64,000 bases of DNA from contig NZ_LGED01000258.1 of assembly GCF_001280085.1 (NCBI RefSeq), positions 1 through 64,000 on the forward strand, given 5' to 3'. This DNA is from Saccharothrix sp. NRRL B-16348. Its GTDB lineage: Bacteria; Actinomycetota; Actinomycetes; Mycobacteriales; Pseudonocardiaceae. The stretch's first letter is position 1. Each line of letters begins with the position of its first letter. The notes below the pieces were generated by a model. The model had not been told where the DNA came from, made no database searches, and was given only the letters and a program-made list of their open reading frames with translations. Both the position numbers and the translations under genes were made by a program. Below are positions 1 to 9,700 of this stretch, in pieces.

Positions 1-1851
1 GGCGTCGACCCCACGACGACGACAACCACCACGTCGACCACCACCACGACAACCACAACCACCACGACGACGACCACGACGCCCGGCCCCGGCCCGTCCG
101 ACCCGACGGGCCGCAAGCAGGTCGAGCGGCTGGACCGCGGTGTGATCAGCGTGCGGTCGGGCAGCGGCAACCTGGTCAGCTGGCGGCTGCTCGGCGGTGA
201 CCCGCAGAACGTGGCGTTCAACGTCTACCGGGGCGCGACGAAGGTCAACGCCTCGCCCATCACGGCCTCCACGAACTACCTGGACAACGGCGCGGCGGCG
301 GACGCCTCCTACACCGTGCGCGCCGTGGTGAACGGAGCCGAACAGCCGGCGTCCCCGGTGTCGCTGGCGTTCGGCTCCGGTTACCGGGACGTGCCGATCC
401 AGTCGCCGGGCTCCACCTACGTCGCGAACGACGCGAGCGTGGGCGACCTGGACGGTGACGGCGACTACGAGTTCGTGCTCAAGTGGGATCCGGACAACGC
501 CAAGGACAACTCGCAGTCGGGCGTGACCGGGAACGTCTTCATCGACGCCTACACCTTGCAGGGCACCCGGTTGTGGCGGATCGACCTGGGTCGGAACATC
601 CGGGCGGGTGCGCATTACACGCAGTTCCAGGTGTACGACTTCGACGGTGACGGTCGGGCCGAGGTGGCGATGAAGACCGCGGACGGTACGCGGTCGGGCA
701 CCGGTCAGGTGATCGGGAACGCGTCGGCGGACCACCGCAACTCGTCCGGTTACATCCTCGCCGGGCCGGAGTTCCTGACCATGTTCGACGGTCGGACGGG
801 TGCGGCGTTGTCGACGGTGAACTACGACCCGCCGCGCGGAACCGTGTCGTCGTGGGGTGACAGCTACGGCAACCGGGTGGACCGGTTCCTGGCGGGCACG
901 GCGTACCTGGACGGCGCCCGGCCGTCGTTGATCATGGCGCGTGGGTACTACACGCGTGCGGTGGTCGCGGCGTGGGACTTCCGCAACGGGGCGTTGACGA
1001 AGCGGTGGACGTTCGACTCCAACGCCTCGGGCAACTCGGGGTACGCGGGGCAGGGCAACCACTCGTTGAGCATCGCCGACGTGGACCAGGACGGTCGGGA
1101 CGAGATCGTCTACGGCGCGGCCACGATCGACGACAACGGTCGGGGTTTGTGGACCACGGGTCTCGGGCACGGCGACGCCGGGCACGTGGGCGATCTGGAC
1201 CCGTCACGTCCGGGCCTGGAGTACTTCAAGGTCTCCGAGGACACGTCGAAGCCGGGTTCGTGGTTCGCCGACGCCCGCACCGGGCAACGGCTGTGGACCA
1301 CCGCGTCGGGCAGCGACAACGGTCGTGGCGTGTCGGGTGACATCCACCCGGGCAGCCCCGGCGCGGAGTCGTGGTCGTCGGCGGACGCGAACCTGCGCAG
1401 CCCGAGCGGCACGAACGTCGGCCGCAAGCCGTCCTCGGCGAACTTCCTGATCTGGTGGGACGGCGACCCGTCGCGCGAGCTGCTCGACCAGACCCGGATC
1501 GACAAGTACGGCACCGGCGGCGACACCCGCCTGCTCACCGGCTCCAACGTGGCCTCCAACAACGGCACCAAGGCCACACCCGCGCTGAGCGCCGACCTGT
1601 TCGGTGACTGGCGCGAGGAAGTCGTCTGGCGCACCTCGGACAACTCCGCCCTGCGGATCTACTCCACCCCCAACCAGACCGACCGCCGGATCCCGACGCT
1701 GATGCACGACACCATGTACCGCGTCGCCATCGCGTGGCAGAACACGGCCTACAACCAGCCGCCGCACCCGAGCTTCCACATCGGGAACGGCATGGCTGAC
1801 AACCACCCGCTGATCACGTTCCGTCGCCGTGGCCTACCTCACTCGGGGTAG
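1..1851 (+). CDS. Secreted rhamnogalacturonan lyase (PL11), 5' end outside window
   Basis: The reading frame is open from the first base, so the true start and signal peptide lie upstream. The first ~27 visible residues are almost pure threonine (ACN codons), a linker typical of secreted modular glycan enzymes, followed by a PGPGPSDP hinge. The rest matches polysaccharide lyase family 11: an N-terminal beta domain, then repeated calcium-binding blades with DLDGDGDYEF, DFDGDGRAEV and DVDQDGRDEI loops, and the PSFHIGNGM-type C-terminus. Family members cleave the rhamnose-galacturonate backbone of pectin by beta-elimination outside the cell. A carbohydrate-binding module probably sits before the Thr linker but cannot be seen. 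An automated start at the GTG at 142 would wrongly remove the linker. Family assignment is confident; exo versus endo mode is not determined. Confidence 0.9.
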   Translation, partial: GVDPTTTTTTTSTTTTTTTTTTTTTTTPGPGPSDPTGRKQVERLDRGVISVRSGSGNLVSWRLLGGDPQNVAFNVYRGATKVNASPITASTNYLDNGAAADASYTVRAVVNGAEQPASPVSLAFGSGYRDVPIQSPGSTYVANDASVGDLDGDGDYEFVLKWDPDNAKDNSQSGVTGNVFIDAYTLQGTRLWRIDLGRNIRAGAHYTQFQVYDFDGDGRAEVAMKTADGTRSGTGQVIGNASADHRNSSGYILAGPEFLTMFDGRTGAALSTVNYDPPRGTVSSWGDSYGNRVDRFLAGTAYLDGARPSLIMARGYYTRAVVAAWDFRNGALTKRWTFDSNASGNSGYAGQGNHSLSIADVDQDGRDEIVYGAATIDDNGRGLWTTGLGHGDAGHVGDLDPSRPGLEYFKVSEDTSKPGSWFADARTGQRLWTTASGSDNGRGVSGDIHPGSPGAESWSSADANLRSPSGTNVGRKPSSANFLIWWDGDPSRELLDQTRIDKYGTGGDTRLLTGSNVASNNGTKATPALSADLFGDWREEVVWRTSDNSALRIYSTPNQTDRRIPTLMHDTMYRVAIAWQNTAYNQPPHPSFHIGNGMADNHPLITFRRRGLPHSG

Positions 1852-1922
1852 GCCACCGGCTTTTCCGGGTGTGAATCCCTCGGTCAGTGGGTACCAACCC
1901 GGGGATCGAGGGAGGTCACACC

Positions 1923-2066
1923 ATGGGCAAGCACAGACTCGGCCAGTCCGAGGGCCGTCAGTGGGGCGGTCCCGACCTGGTCAACGGCGCGGAGGACGCG
2001 TTGGGCCGGTCGGACGGCGAGCAGTCCGAGCAGCCCGCGGCGGAGCGCGTGGAGGACGACCGGTGA
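1923..2066 (+). CDS. Small acidic hypothetical protein (47 aa)
   Basis: This short frame begins at ATG 1923 behind a strong GAGGGAGG ribosome site (1908-1914) and ends at TGA 2066. The product begins MGKHRLGQSEGRQWGG and is rich in Glu, Asp, Gln and Gly with no hydrophobic segment, so it is probably a soluble, largely disordered cytoplasmic peptide. Third codon positions are almost all G or C, as in neighbouring real genes. It sits 72 bp after the PL11 gene on the same strand and converges on surE, whose stop is 4 bp away. No family is recognised. It could be a conserved actinomycete small protein or a chance frame; the ribosome site favours the former. Confidence 0.55.
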   Translation: MGKHRLGQSEGRQWGGPDLVNGAEDALGRSDGEQSEQPAAERVEDDR

Positions 2067-2069
2067 CGG

Positions 2070-2825
2070 CTAGGACGACTCGAACGGGACCTCGACGGCC
2101 GGGTCCTCGCCGACCGAGCGCAACGGGGTGACGGTCGGTCGGCCCTCGGCCAGCAGCGCCGCGTCGGTGCCGGGCTCCAGGTCGTCCTCGACCAGGACGG
2201 CGGCGAGGCCGATCGTGCCGTCGTCGGTGTCCTTGATCCTGGTCCGGACGGTGCCGAACTCGGCGAGCGAGGCCCGCTTCGGCTCGCCCACCTCGGCCCG
2301 GTTGGGCACGTTCAGGTTGAGCACCGCGCCGGCCGGCAGGGCCGCGACCAGGTCGAACAACGTCGAAGCCACCGTGACCGCGGTGTCCCAGTGGTGCGGG
2401 AGGTCCAGCTCCAGCCCCACGTCCAGGGACACCGCCATGGCACGCGCGCCGTTGATGGCGGCGGTCAGGGCCGCGCCGACGGTGCCGGAGTGCAGCACCG
2501 CGCGGCCGACGTTCGCGCCGCGGTTCACGCCGGACAGCACGACGTCCGGCGGGTCGCCGAACGCGCCCTGGGACGCGACCAGCACGATGAAGGCGGGGTG
2601 CGCGGAGACCGCGTAACCCGGCACGTCCGCCAGTCCGGGCAGCTCACGCCGCTCGACTCGCACGTGCCGGTCGTCCTCGGCGGCGGTCAGGCCCGCGCTC
2701 GTGCCGCTGGACTCGCGGGCGGGCGCGGCGACCACGGTCGTCCAGCCGTGCGCCACCGCGCCGCGCGCCAGGGCGGCCAGCCCCGGCGAGTCGATGCCGT
2801 CGTCGTTGGTGATGAGCACCCTCAT
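2070..2825 (-). CDS. surE: 5'/3'-nucleotidase SurE
   Basis: SurE family metal-dependent phosphatase that removes phosphate from nucleoside 5' or 3' monophosphates and related substrates in the cytoplasm. The start is placed at ATG 2825, giving MRVLITNDDGIDSPG, the canonical SurE N-terminus with the metal-binding Asp pair. Further family features are the SGTxxA-like ESSGTSAG loop, the VLSGVNRGANVGRAV block with the metal-binding Asn, and GTVGAA. At 251 residues it matches the family's 245-265. The ATG overlaps the stop of the upstream kinase gene (ATGA), so the two are translationally coupled. Substrate specificity cannot be told from sequence. Confidence 0.93.
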   Translation of the reverse strand: MRVLITNDDGIDSPGLAALARGAVAHGWTTVVAAPARESSGTSAGLTAAEDDRHVRVERRELPGLADVPGYAVSAHPAFIVLVASQGAFGDPPDVVLSGVNRGANVGRAVLHSGTVGAALTAAINGARAMAVSLDVGLELDLPHHWDTAVTVASTLFDLVAALPAGAVLNLNVPNRAEVGEPKRASLAEFGTVRTRIKDTDDGTIGLAAVLVEDDLEPGTDAALLAEGRPTVTPLRSVGEDPAVEVPFESS

Positions 2826-3742
2826 GCGTCCTCCCACGGGCGCAGCCGCACCCGGTCGACCAGTCCGCGCACCACGTCACCGCTGCCGGTGCCGAGCCCG
2901 TGCCGGGTCACGTTGACCGCGCCCGCCGCCGCGCCGAGCTTCAGCGACTCCTCCAGCGACCGGCCGAGCGCGAGGCCCGCGGCCAGTCCGGCGGTCATCG
3001 AGTCGCCGCCGCCCCGCGTGTCGACCGGACTCAGCTCGGGCACCTCCACCAGGTAGTGCGTGCCGTCGAGCCACGCCAGCGTCTCCTCGGCGGCCCGGGA
3101 CACCACGACCGCGCTCGCGCCGGACTCGGCGACCCGCCGGCAGCCCTCGACCAGGTCGGGCAGCGAGTCGGAGGCGGCGAGCCCGTCCGACACCAGCTCC
3201 TCGTGGCTGACCTTCACCACCGCGGGCCCGCCCGCGAGCGCGGCGGCCAGCCGTTCGCCGGACAGGTCCACGACCACGCGGCAGCCGTTCCCGCCGAGGT
3301 CCTTGGCGAGGCGTTCGTAGACGGAGTCGGGCACCGGGGTGTCCTCCTCGGCGGGTCCGCTGAGCACGGCGACGCCCGCGTCCAGCGCCTCGATCAGCGT
3401 CATCTCGTACAGGTCGTCGAGCTCGTGGCGGGACAGCGCGTCGGCGGGCATCCGCACCACCTGGTCGCGGCCTCCGGCACGCCGGTCGTGCACGTAACCG
3501 CCGTTGCGGGCGGCGACGTCACGCGCCTTCAGCTCGACCCCGATCAGGTGCCGCAGCACCTGCCCGGTCTCACCGCCCAACGCCGAGCACAGCACCACCT
3601 CGGCGCCCAACGACTCGATCATGCGCGACATCCACACCCCTTGCCCTCCGGCGTGGATGTGGATGTCGGGCGTGCCATCCAGCTCTTCCACCGTCACCGT
3701 CAACTCAGGCGACGGCGCGAACACCGCTACTCGACCGGGCAT
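2822..3742 (-). CDS. PfkB-family carbohydrate kinase (1-phosphofructokinase-like)
   Basis: Ribokinase/PfkB fold sugar kinase of 306 residues. Near the N-terminus is the substrate-binding HAGGQGVWMSRMIESLGAE segment, like the GGKGxNxA signature of fructose-1-phosphate and tagatose-6-phosphate kinases. Near the C-terminus is DTRGGGDSMTAG, containing the catalytic Asp of the usual GAGD anion hole (here GGGD). Start chosen at ATG 3742 because an AGGTGA ribosome site lies about 7 bp upstream; a GTG nine bases earlier would overlap that site. The gene overlaps surE by ATGA, suggesting one operon. The physiological substrate is not determined. Confidence 0.85.
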   Translation of the reverse strand: MPGRVAVFAPSPELTVTVEELDGTPDIHIHAGGQGVWMSRMIESLGAEVVLCSALGGETGQVLRHLIGVELKARDVAARNGGYVHDRRAGGRDQVVRMPADALSRHELDDLYEMTLIEALDAGVAVLSGPAEEDTPVPDSVYERLAKDLGGNGCRVVVDLSGERLAAALAGGPAVVKVSHEELVSDGLAASDSLPDLVEGCRRVAESGASAVVVSRAAEETLAWLDGTHYLVEVPELSPVDTRGGGDSMTAGLAAGLALGRSLEESLKLGAAAGAVNVTRHGLGTGSGDVVRGLVDRVRLRPWEDA

Positions 3743-3781
3743 AACGGTCACCTACCCGTTCTGCCGTGATCGAAGCACGGT

Positions 3782-5402
3782 TCAGTACCGGTGCGTGAGT
3801 TCCTCCAGCACGTTCCCGGACGCGTCCCGCGCGACGATCCGCAGCTCAGTGGTGGTGAACTCGATGCCGGGCAGGACCACCGAGCCCGCCACCGGTTCGG
3901 CCGTGACCTCCGGCCGGCCCGGGCTGACCGCGGTCACGCTCGCCACCCGCGCGTCGGTGACCTCCGCGATCACGGCTTCGGTCATCGACGTGCCGTACGT
4001 GGCCTCGCCGCCGGCCGTGTCGCCGAACCGGTCGAAGACCCGCACCCCGCGCAGGGTCGCGCCGGCCCACTGCGTGCCGTCGGGCCGCCGGAAGTCGTAC
4101 ACCGAGACGGTCCGGTTCTCCCGGCACAGCAGCAGCAGGTCCTCGTAGTGGCCCAGTTGGACGGACTCGGTCGCGGTGAGGTCGGCGGTCCGCCCCGCCC
4201 GCCACGCGGAGGGGTCGACGATCGGCTCGGGCTGGCCGGCGAGGCACTCGCCCAGCCTGCGTCCCTCGGCGCTCGCACGGTCCTCGGGCGTGACCGGCCG
4301 GTCGACCACCGCGGGGGACGGCGGTGGCGTGGCCAGGTCGAACCTCTGCACGAGCTCGGCCGAGGTGGTCACCTCCGGTTCGGCGACGACCCCGTCCGAG
4401 ACGAGACCGGCGGGCATCAGGAACACCCGGCCGACTCGCGCCGCGAGGCCGCCCCGGTTCGGGTCCCGGGGTGCGACGAGCCGGAACGAACGGGGATCGA
4501 CGTCGTTGAACCCCGCCATCGACCCGCCGGCCGTGGTGAACGCGATGGCGAGCGCACCGGGATCGGGCTGCGGCGACGACACGGTGACCGAAAGGGGCGT
4601 CGTCTCGCAGAACACGATCCCCGCAGGCGTCTCGAACGCCGTCAGGGCCACCCGGCGCCGGGACGCCGTGGCGATCGGGGTCCAGCGCTCGGCCGTGCTC
4701 GTCCCGGCCCGGCAGCGGTCCTCCGCGTCGTCCGCGGCGGAGCCCGTGCGCAGGTCGTAGAAGGAGGCCGGGTCCTGGTGGCGCAGTTCGGGGGTGCTCC
4801 GCCGGGATCGGTGCGGTCGCCGGGCCCGGGTCACCGCCATCGGTGAGCAGCACGGCCAGGGTCGTCGCGGCGACCACGGCCACCGCGGCGGCGACCTTCA
4901 GCGGAAGGCGACGCGGAGGAGGGGCGGCGAAGCCGGCTTGCAGGCGGGTGAGCGCGGCGGCGCGCACCCCGTCGGGCAGGCGGTCGACCGCGCGGACCAC
5001 GCGGCGCAGGCGGCGTTCGGCGAAGTCGCCGTCCACGATGGCGTCGGCGTGGTCGCGTTCGGCGGACGTGCGGGACAGCCGTTGCCGCAACGCGGCCGGC
5101 CGTGCGCCGGCGCGGCGCTCGTCGCGGGCGAGCCGGGCCGTGACGGTGAACAGCCACGGCCGCGCGGAGTCGCGTGTCAGCACCGCTCGGCCACGGGTGC
5201 GCCAGGCGTTGAGGAACGCGGTCGACAGCAGGTCGTCGGCCTGCGCCCACGACGCCGTGAGCCGGTAGGCGTAGTTCCACACCGCCTCGGCGTGCCGCTG
5301 GAACAAGTCGGTGAACGCCGCGTGCGCCGCCGGCCCGTCGCCCGCGATGGCGTCCCACAGGTCGGCGTCCGACTCGGGAGGCGGACCGACCCCCCGGGAC
5401 AC
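3782..5402 (-). pseudogene. Sigma-region-2 / transmembrane / ectodomain fusion gene, frameshifted
   Basis: The 5' part (GTG 5402 to about 4795, ~202 residues) reads as an ECF-type sigma-70 region 2 (DLWDAIAGDG..., NYAYRLTASWAQADDL..., NAWRTRG) followed by SARPWLFTVTARLARDERR. It then passes directly into a basic stretch and one membrane helix (VAAAVAVVAATTLAVLLT); no sigma region 4 is visible. Immediately after the helix the coding signal jumps to the next frame and continues as a ~337-residue ectodomain ending ELTHRY at stop 3782. The jump coincides with a run of five G on the plus strand (4790-4794); removing one base gives a continuous ~540-residue protein. The gene is therefore a pseudogene, a sequencing error, or a slippage site. 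The start is uncertain: ATG 5448 in another frame is an alternative. Related actinobacterial proteins usually keep the sigma part and the TM-ectodomain part as separate genes. Confidence 0.6.
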
Positions 5403-5492
5403 CGCCCGGCGCCCCCACCCCGATCGACTCCGTCGAAGCTTCCGTCATGCCAGGGATGAGGCCGCCGGGCGGCGAGTGCTGCGTGTCCTGCG

Positions 5493-6764
5493 TCACACCG
5501 CGGGCAGGCGTGGCTCGGCCAGCCAGGCGCGGAAGAACGCGGTCAGCGGCTCAGGGGAGTGCCGCTGCGCCAGTGCCACGAAGTCGCCCGTCGTCGCGGT
5601 GCCGTGGCGGTGCGTGTCCGTCCATTCGCGGAGGACGCCGAAGAACGCCGCGTCACCCAGACGGGTCCGCAGCCCGTGCACGGTCAGCGCGCCCCGCTGG
5701 TAGACCCGGTCGTCGAACAGGTTCGCCACGCCGGGGTCGCCGATCCGGAGGTCCTGCGGCAGCCGGGCCAGGCGGGCGTGTGCCCGCGCGGCGTGCGCGT
5801 GGGCGGCGGGGCCGCCGGACCGCTCGGACCACAGCCACTCCGCGTAGCAGGCGAAACCCTCGTTCAGCCAGATGTCGCGCCAGTCGGCCAGGCCGACGCT
5901 GTTGCCGAACCACTGGTGCGCCAACTCGTGCGCGACCAGCCGCTCGTGCCCGCGCCGCCCGTCCACGTGGTTCGCGCCGAACACCGACATGCCCTGCGCC
6001 TCGACCGGCACCTCCAGCTCGTCGTCGGTCACCACGACCTGGTAGGTCCGGAACGGGTAGGGGCCGAACAGCTCCTCGAACACGGCCATCATCCGCGGCT
6101 GGCGGGCGAAGTCGTGCCGGGCGGCCCGGAGCAGCCGCGCGGGCGTGGCCACGTCCTGGCCCTCGGCCAGCGGCAGCCGTTCGTACAGGCCGATCTGCAC
6201 CGACGCCAGGTAGGTCGCCATCGGCTCGGCCTGCTCGTAGACCCACGTCGTGCTGCTGCCGCCGGTGCGCCGGTCGACGGGCACCCCGTTCGCCAGCACC
6301 GTGTACGGCGACGGCGCGGTGACGGCGACGCGGTAGGTCGCCTTGTCCCGCACCAGGTCGTTGCACGGGAACCAGGACGGCGCGCCGATCGGCTGGCTCG
6401 CCACCAGCGCGCCGTCGGCGAGCTGGTCCCAGCCCAGCTCGCCCCAGTGCCGGGAGCGGACCGGGCGGGCGACCCCCGAGTACCGCACCTCGACGGTGAA
6501 CGGTCCGTCGACCGGCCGTGCGGGTCGGACGCGCAGCTTGCCGCCGCCGTGGACGTGCCGCGCGGGTCGGCCGTCCACCAGCACCCGGTTCACGGTCAGC
6601 GTGCCGAAGTCCAGCACCACCCGCGCGCACGGTCCGGCCGCGACGGCGGACAGCGTCGCCCGCCCGGCCAGCCGCCCGGTGTGCGGCTTGTAGTCCAGCT
6701 CCAGGTCGTAGTGCGCGACCCGGTAGCCGCCGTCGCCGTGGTCGGGCAGGTACGGGCCGGTCAT
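5493..6764 (-). CDS. M1-family zinc metallopeptidase
   Basis: Short M1 (gluzincin) peptidase of 423 residues with the beta-saddle N-terminal domain and catalytic domain only; the C-terminal ERAP1-like helical domain of full-length aminopeptidase N (~850 aa) is missing. Zinc ligands are visible: HELAHQW with H279 and H283, and the third ligand E302 in WLNEGFA; E280 is the catalytic base. The exopeptidase GxMEN motif reads QGMSVFG, so the amine-anchoring Glu is absent. No signal peptide is seen. The ATG overlaps the stop of the upstream synthetase gene (ATGA), a tight coupling that suggests the peptidase acts on, or protects against, the synthetase product. A degrading enzyme for a poly-amino acid is the obvious hypothesis. 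Confidence 0.9.
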   Translation of the reverse strand: MTGPYLPDHGDGGYRVAHYDLELDYKPHTGRLAGRATLSAVAAGPCARVVLDFGTLTVNRVLVDGRPARHVHGGGKLRVRPARPVDGPFTVEVRYSGVARPVRSRHWGELGWDQLADGALVASQPIGAPSWFPCNDLVRDKATYRVAVTAPSPYTVLANGVPVDRRTGGSSTTWVYEQAEPMATYLASVQIGLYERLPLAEGQDVATPARLLRAARHDFARQPRMMAVFEELFGPYPFRTYQVVVTDDELEVPVEAQGMSVFGANHVDGRRGHERLVAHELAHQWFGNSVGLADWRDIWLNEGFACYAEWLWSERSGGPAAHAHAARAHARLARLPQDLRIGDPGVANLFDDRVYQRGALTVHGLRTRLGDAAFFGVLREWTDTHRHGTATTGDFVALAQRHSPEPLTAFFRAWLAEPRLPAV

Positions 6765-9700
6765 CGCCAGGCGGAGATCGGGTTGCCCAGCCAGCGCGTG
6801 CCCTCGGGCACGTGCTCGCCGCGCATCACCAACGACGCCGGGCCCACGGTCGCGTGCGCCCCGACCGTCGCGCCCGGCAGCACGATCCCGTGCGGGCCGA
6901 GCGTGGCCCCGTCCGCCAACTCCACCTCGTCCATGCGGAGGATCCGATCATGGAACAGGTGGGTCTGCACCACGCACCCCCGGTTCACGGTCGCGCCGTC
7001 GCCCAGCCGCACCAGGTCCGACTCGGGGAACCAGTACGACTCGACCCACGTGCCGCGCCCGATCCGCGCGCCCAGCGACCGCAGCCACACCGCCATCACC
7101 GGCGACCCGCCGGCCCGACCGACCAGCCACGGCACCGCCAGCACCTCGACGAACGTGTCCGCCAGCTCGTTGCGCCACACGAACCCGCTCCACAGCGGGT
7201 GCTCCCGCGCCCGGAACCGGCCCACCAGCAGCCACTTCGCCGCCGCCGACACCGCGCACGCCGGCACGCCCGCCGCGAGCAGCACCGGCCCGGCCAGCAG
7301 CGGCCACGCCCAGGACGACATCACCGCCCGCAGGGTGAACAGCACGCCGACGACCAGCGCCACGTGGCACATCACCGGCACGATCCGGCACAGCTCGACC
7401 AGCGCGCGTGCCACGACCAGCCGTCGCGGCGGGTCGAACGTGCGGCTCTGGTCGCCGGACTCCACCGCGCGCGGCAGCTTCATCGGCGGCATCCCCAAGT
7501 ACGAGCTGCCCGCCTTGGCGTGCTTCGGCGTCGAGGACAACACGCCGACGAGGCCGCGGTTCGGCACCGAACGGCCCGGCGCGGTCATGCCCGAGTTGCC
7601 CAGGAACGCCTGCTTGCCGACCCGTGCCGAGGCGATGCGCAACCAGCCGCCGCCCAGCTCGTAGGTGGCGACCATGGTGTCGTCGGCGAGGAACGCGCCG
7701 TCGCCGATCGTGGTCATCTTCGGCAGCGCGAGCACGGTCGACGCCTCGACCCGGCGGCCGACCTTCATCCCGAGGGCACGCAGCCACACCGGCGTGAGCA
7801 GGCTCGCGTACAGCGGGAACAGCACGACCCGGGCGGTGTTCATGAGCCGTTCGGTGGTCCACGCCTGCCAGGCGATCCGGCTGTGCACCGGGTAGGTCCC
7901 GGCCCGCAGCCCGAGGCCGAGCAGCCGCACGGACACGAGCACCAGCAGCGCGTACGAGCCCAGCCACGCCACCGTCGCCAACGGCACCGCGAGCAGCGCC
8001 GAGCCCGGCGTCAACGGCTCGCGCGCGATCAGCAGCACGGGCGCCACGGCCGCCGCCACCGGCAGCAGGCCCAGCGCCGACGTCGTCACCGCGTAGACGA
8101 GCCGCCACCACGTCGACCGCGGCGGGCGCGGACCCGGCCGGGCCGCCTTGCCGTGCCGTTGCGCCGGCACACCGGCCCAGCGCTGGCCGGTGGGCACGGA
8201 GCCGGTCACCCCCGAACCGGGCGCGACCTCCGCCCGCTTGCCGACCCGCGCGCCGGGGAACAGGGTGCTGCGGGCGCCGACCACCGCGCCCGCGCCGACC
8301 CGGAGGCGGCCGACGTGCAGCCGGTCGCCGTCCACCCAGTGCCCGGACAGGTCGACCTCGGGCTCGATCGCGCAGCCCTTGCCGAGCTTGAGCATGCCGG
8401 TCACCGGCGGCGCGGAGTGCAGGTCGACGTCCGGGCCGATCCGCACGCCCAGCGCGCGGGCGTAGTGCGTGAGCCAGGACCCGGCCAGGTCCGTCGCGCC
8501 GCTGAACTCGGCGAGCCGTTCGGCGGTCCACAGCCGCAGGTGCACGCCGCCGCCGCGCGGGTACGTGCCGGGGCGCAGGCCGCGCAGCAGCAGCCGCGCG
8601 CCACCCGCCGCGATCACGACCTTGCCGGGAGGGCTGACGAACGCCAGCCACCCCGCGGCGATCCACCACCACGACACCGGCGCGGTGAAGCCGACGACGG
8701 TGCCGACCGCGGCCAGCCCCACGGACCACCGCAGGCCGACCAGGCCCATCAACGGCACCAGCAGCAGCGACTGGAGCAGGCCGGTCCGCCGCGGCGTCGG
8801 CGCGATCTCGCGCGTGACGCCCTGGTGGCCGCCCAGCTCGTCCAGCCGCGCGGCCAGCGCGCGCAGCGTGGGGTGCTGGTAGACGTCGTTGACCGAACCG
8901 CTGGGGTAGCGGGTCCGGATCGTGGAGACCAGCTGGGCCGCGGCGAGGCTGCCGCCGCCGTGGGCGAAGAAGTCCGCCTCGGGGCCGGCGACCCGGGAAC
9001 CCAGCAGCTCCGACCACTGCTCGGCCAGCCACTGCTCGGTGGCGGTGAGCTGCCCGACCGGCGCCGCGGTGTCCAGGTCGGGCAGCGGCCACGGCAGCGC
9101 GGCCCGGTCGACCTTGCCGGACGTGCGGGTGGGCAGGGTGTCGACGACGGCGAGCAGGGGCACGAGCGCCGCGGGCAACGCGGTCCGCAGCCGGGCCAGC
9201 GCGTCGGCCTGGTCGAAGCCCTCGCCCGCGACCACGTACCCGACCAGCACCTGGTTGCCCGCCTTGGTGGCGCGCACGGCCGCGGCGGCGCCCGCGACGT
9301 CCGGCAGCGCCTGCAGCGCCGCGTCGACCTCGCCCAGCTCGATCCGCCGGCCACCCAGCTTGACCTGCTCGTCCGCCCGGCCGAGGAACAGCAGGCCCTC
9401 GGGCTCGGCGCGGACGAGGTCGCCGCTGCGGTAGGCGCGGTCCCAGCCCATCGCGGGCAGCGGCGCGAACTTCTCGGCGTCCTTGGCGGGGTCGAGGTAG
9501 CGGGCCAGGCCGACGCCGCCGATGACCAGCTCCCCGGACTCGCCCATGGGCACCGGGGTGCCGGTCGCGTCGACCACGACCAGTTCCCAGCCGTCCAGGG
9601 GCAGCCCGATCCGCACCGGGCCGTCACCGGTGAGCCGTGCCGCGCACGCCACGACGGTCGCCTCGGTCGGGCCGTAGGTGTTCCAGACCTCGCGGCCGTC

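Noticed and set aside
1..87. Trinucleotide-like ACN repeat at the window start
   Set aside because: Looks like a microsatellite but encodes the Thr linker of the secreted lyase, so it is coding.
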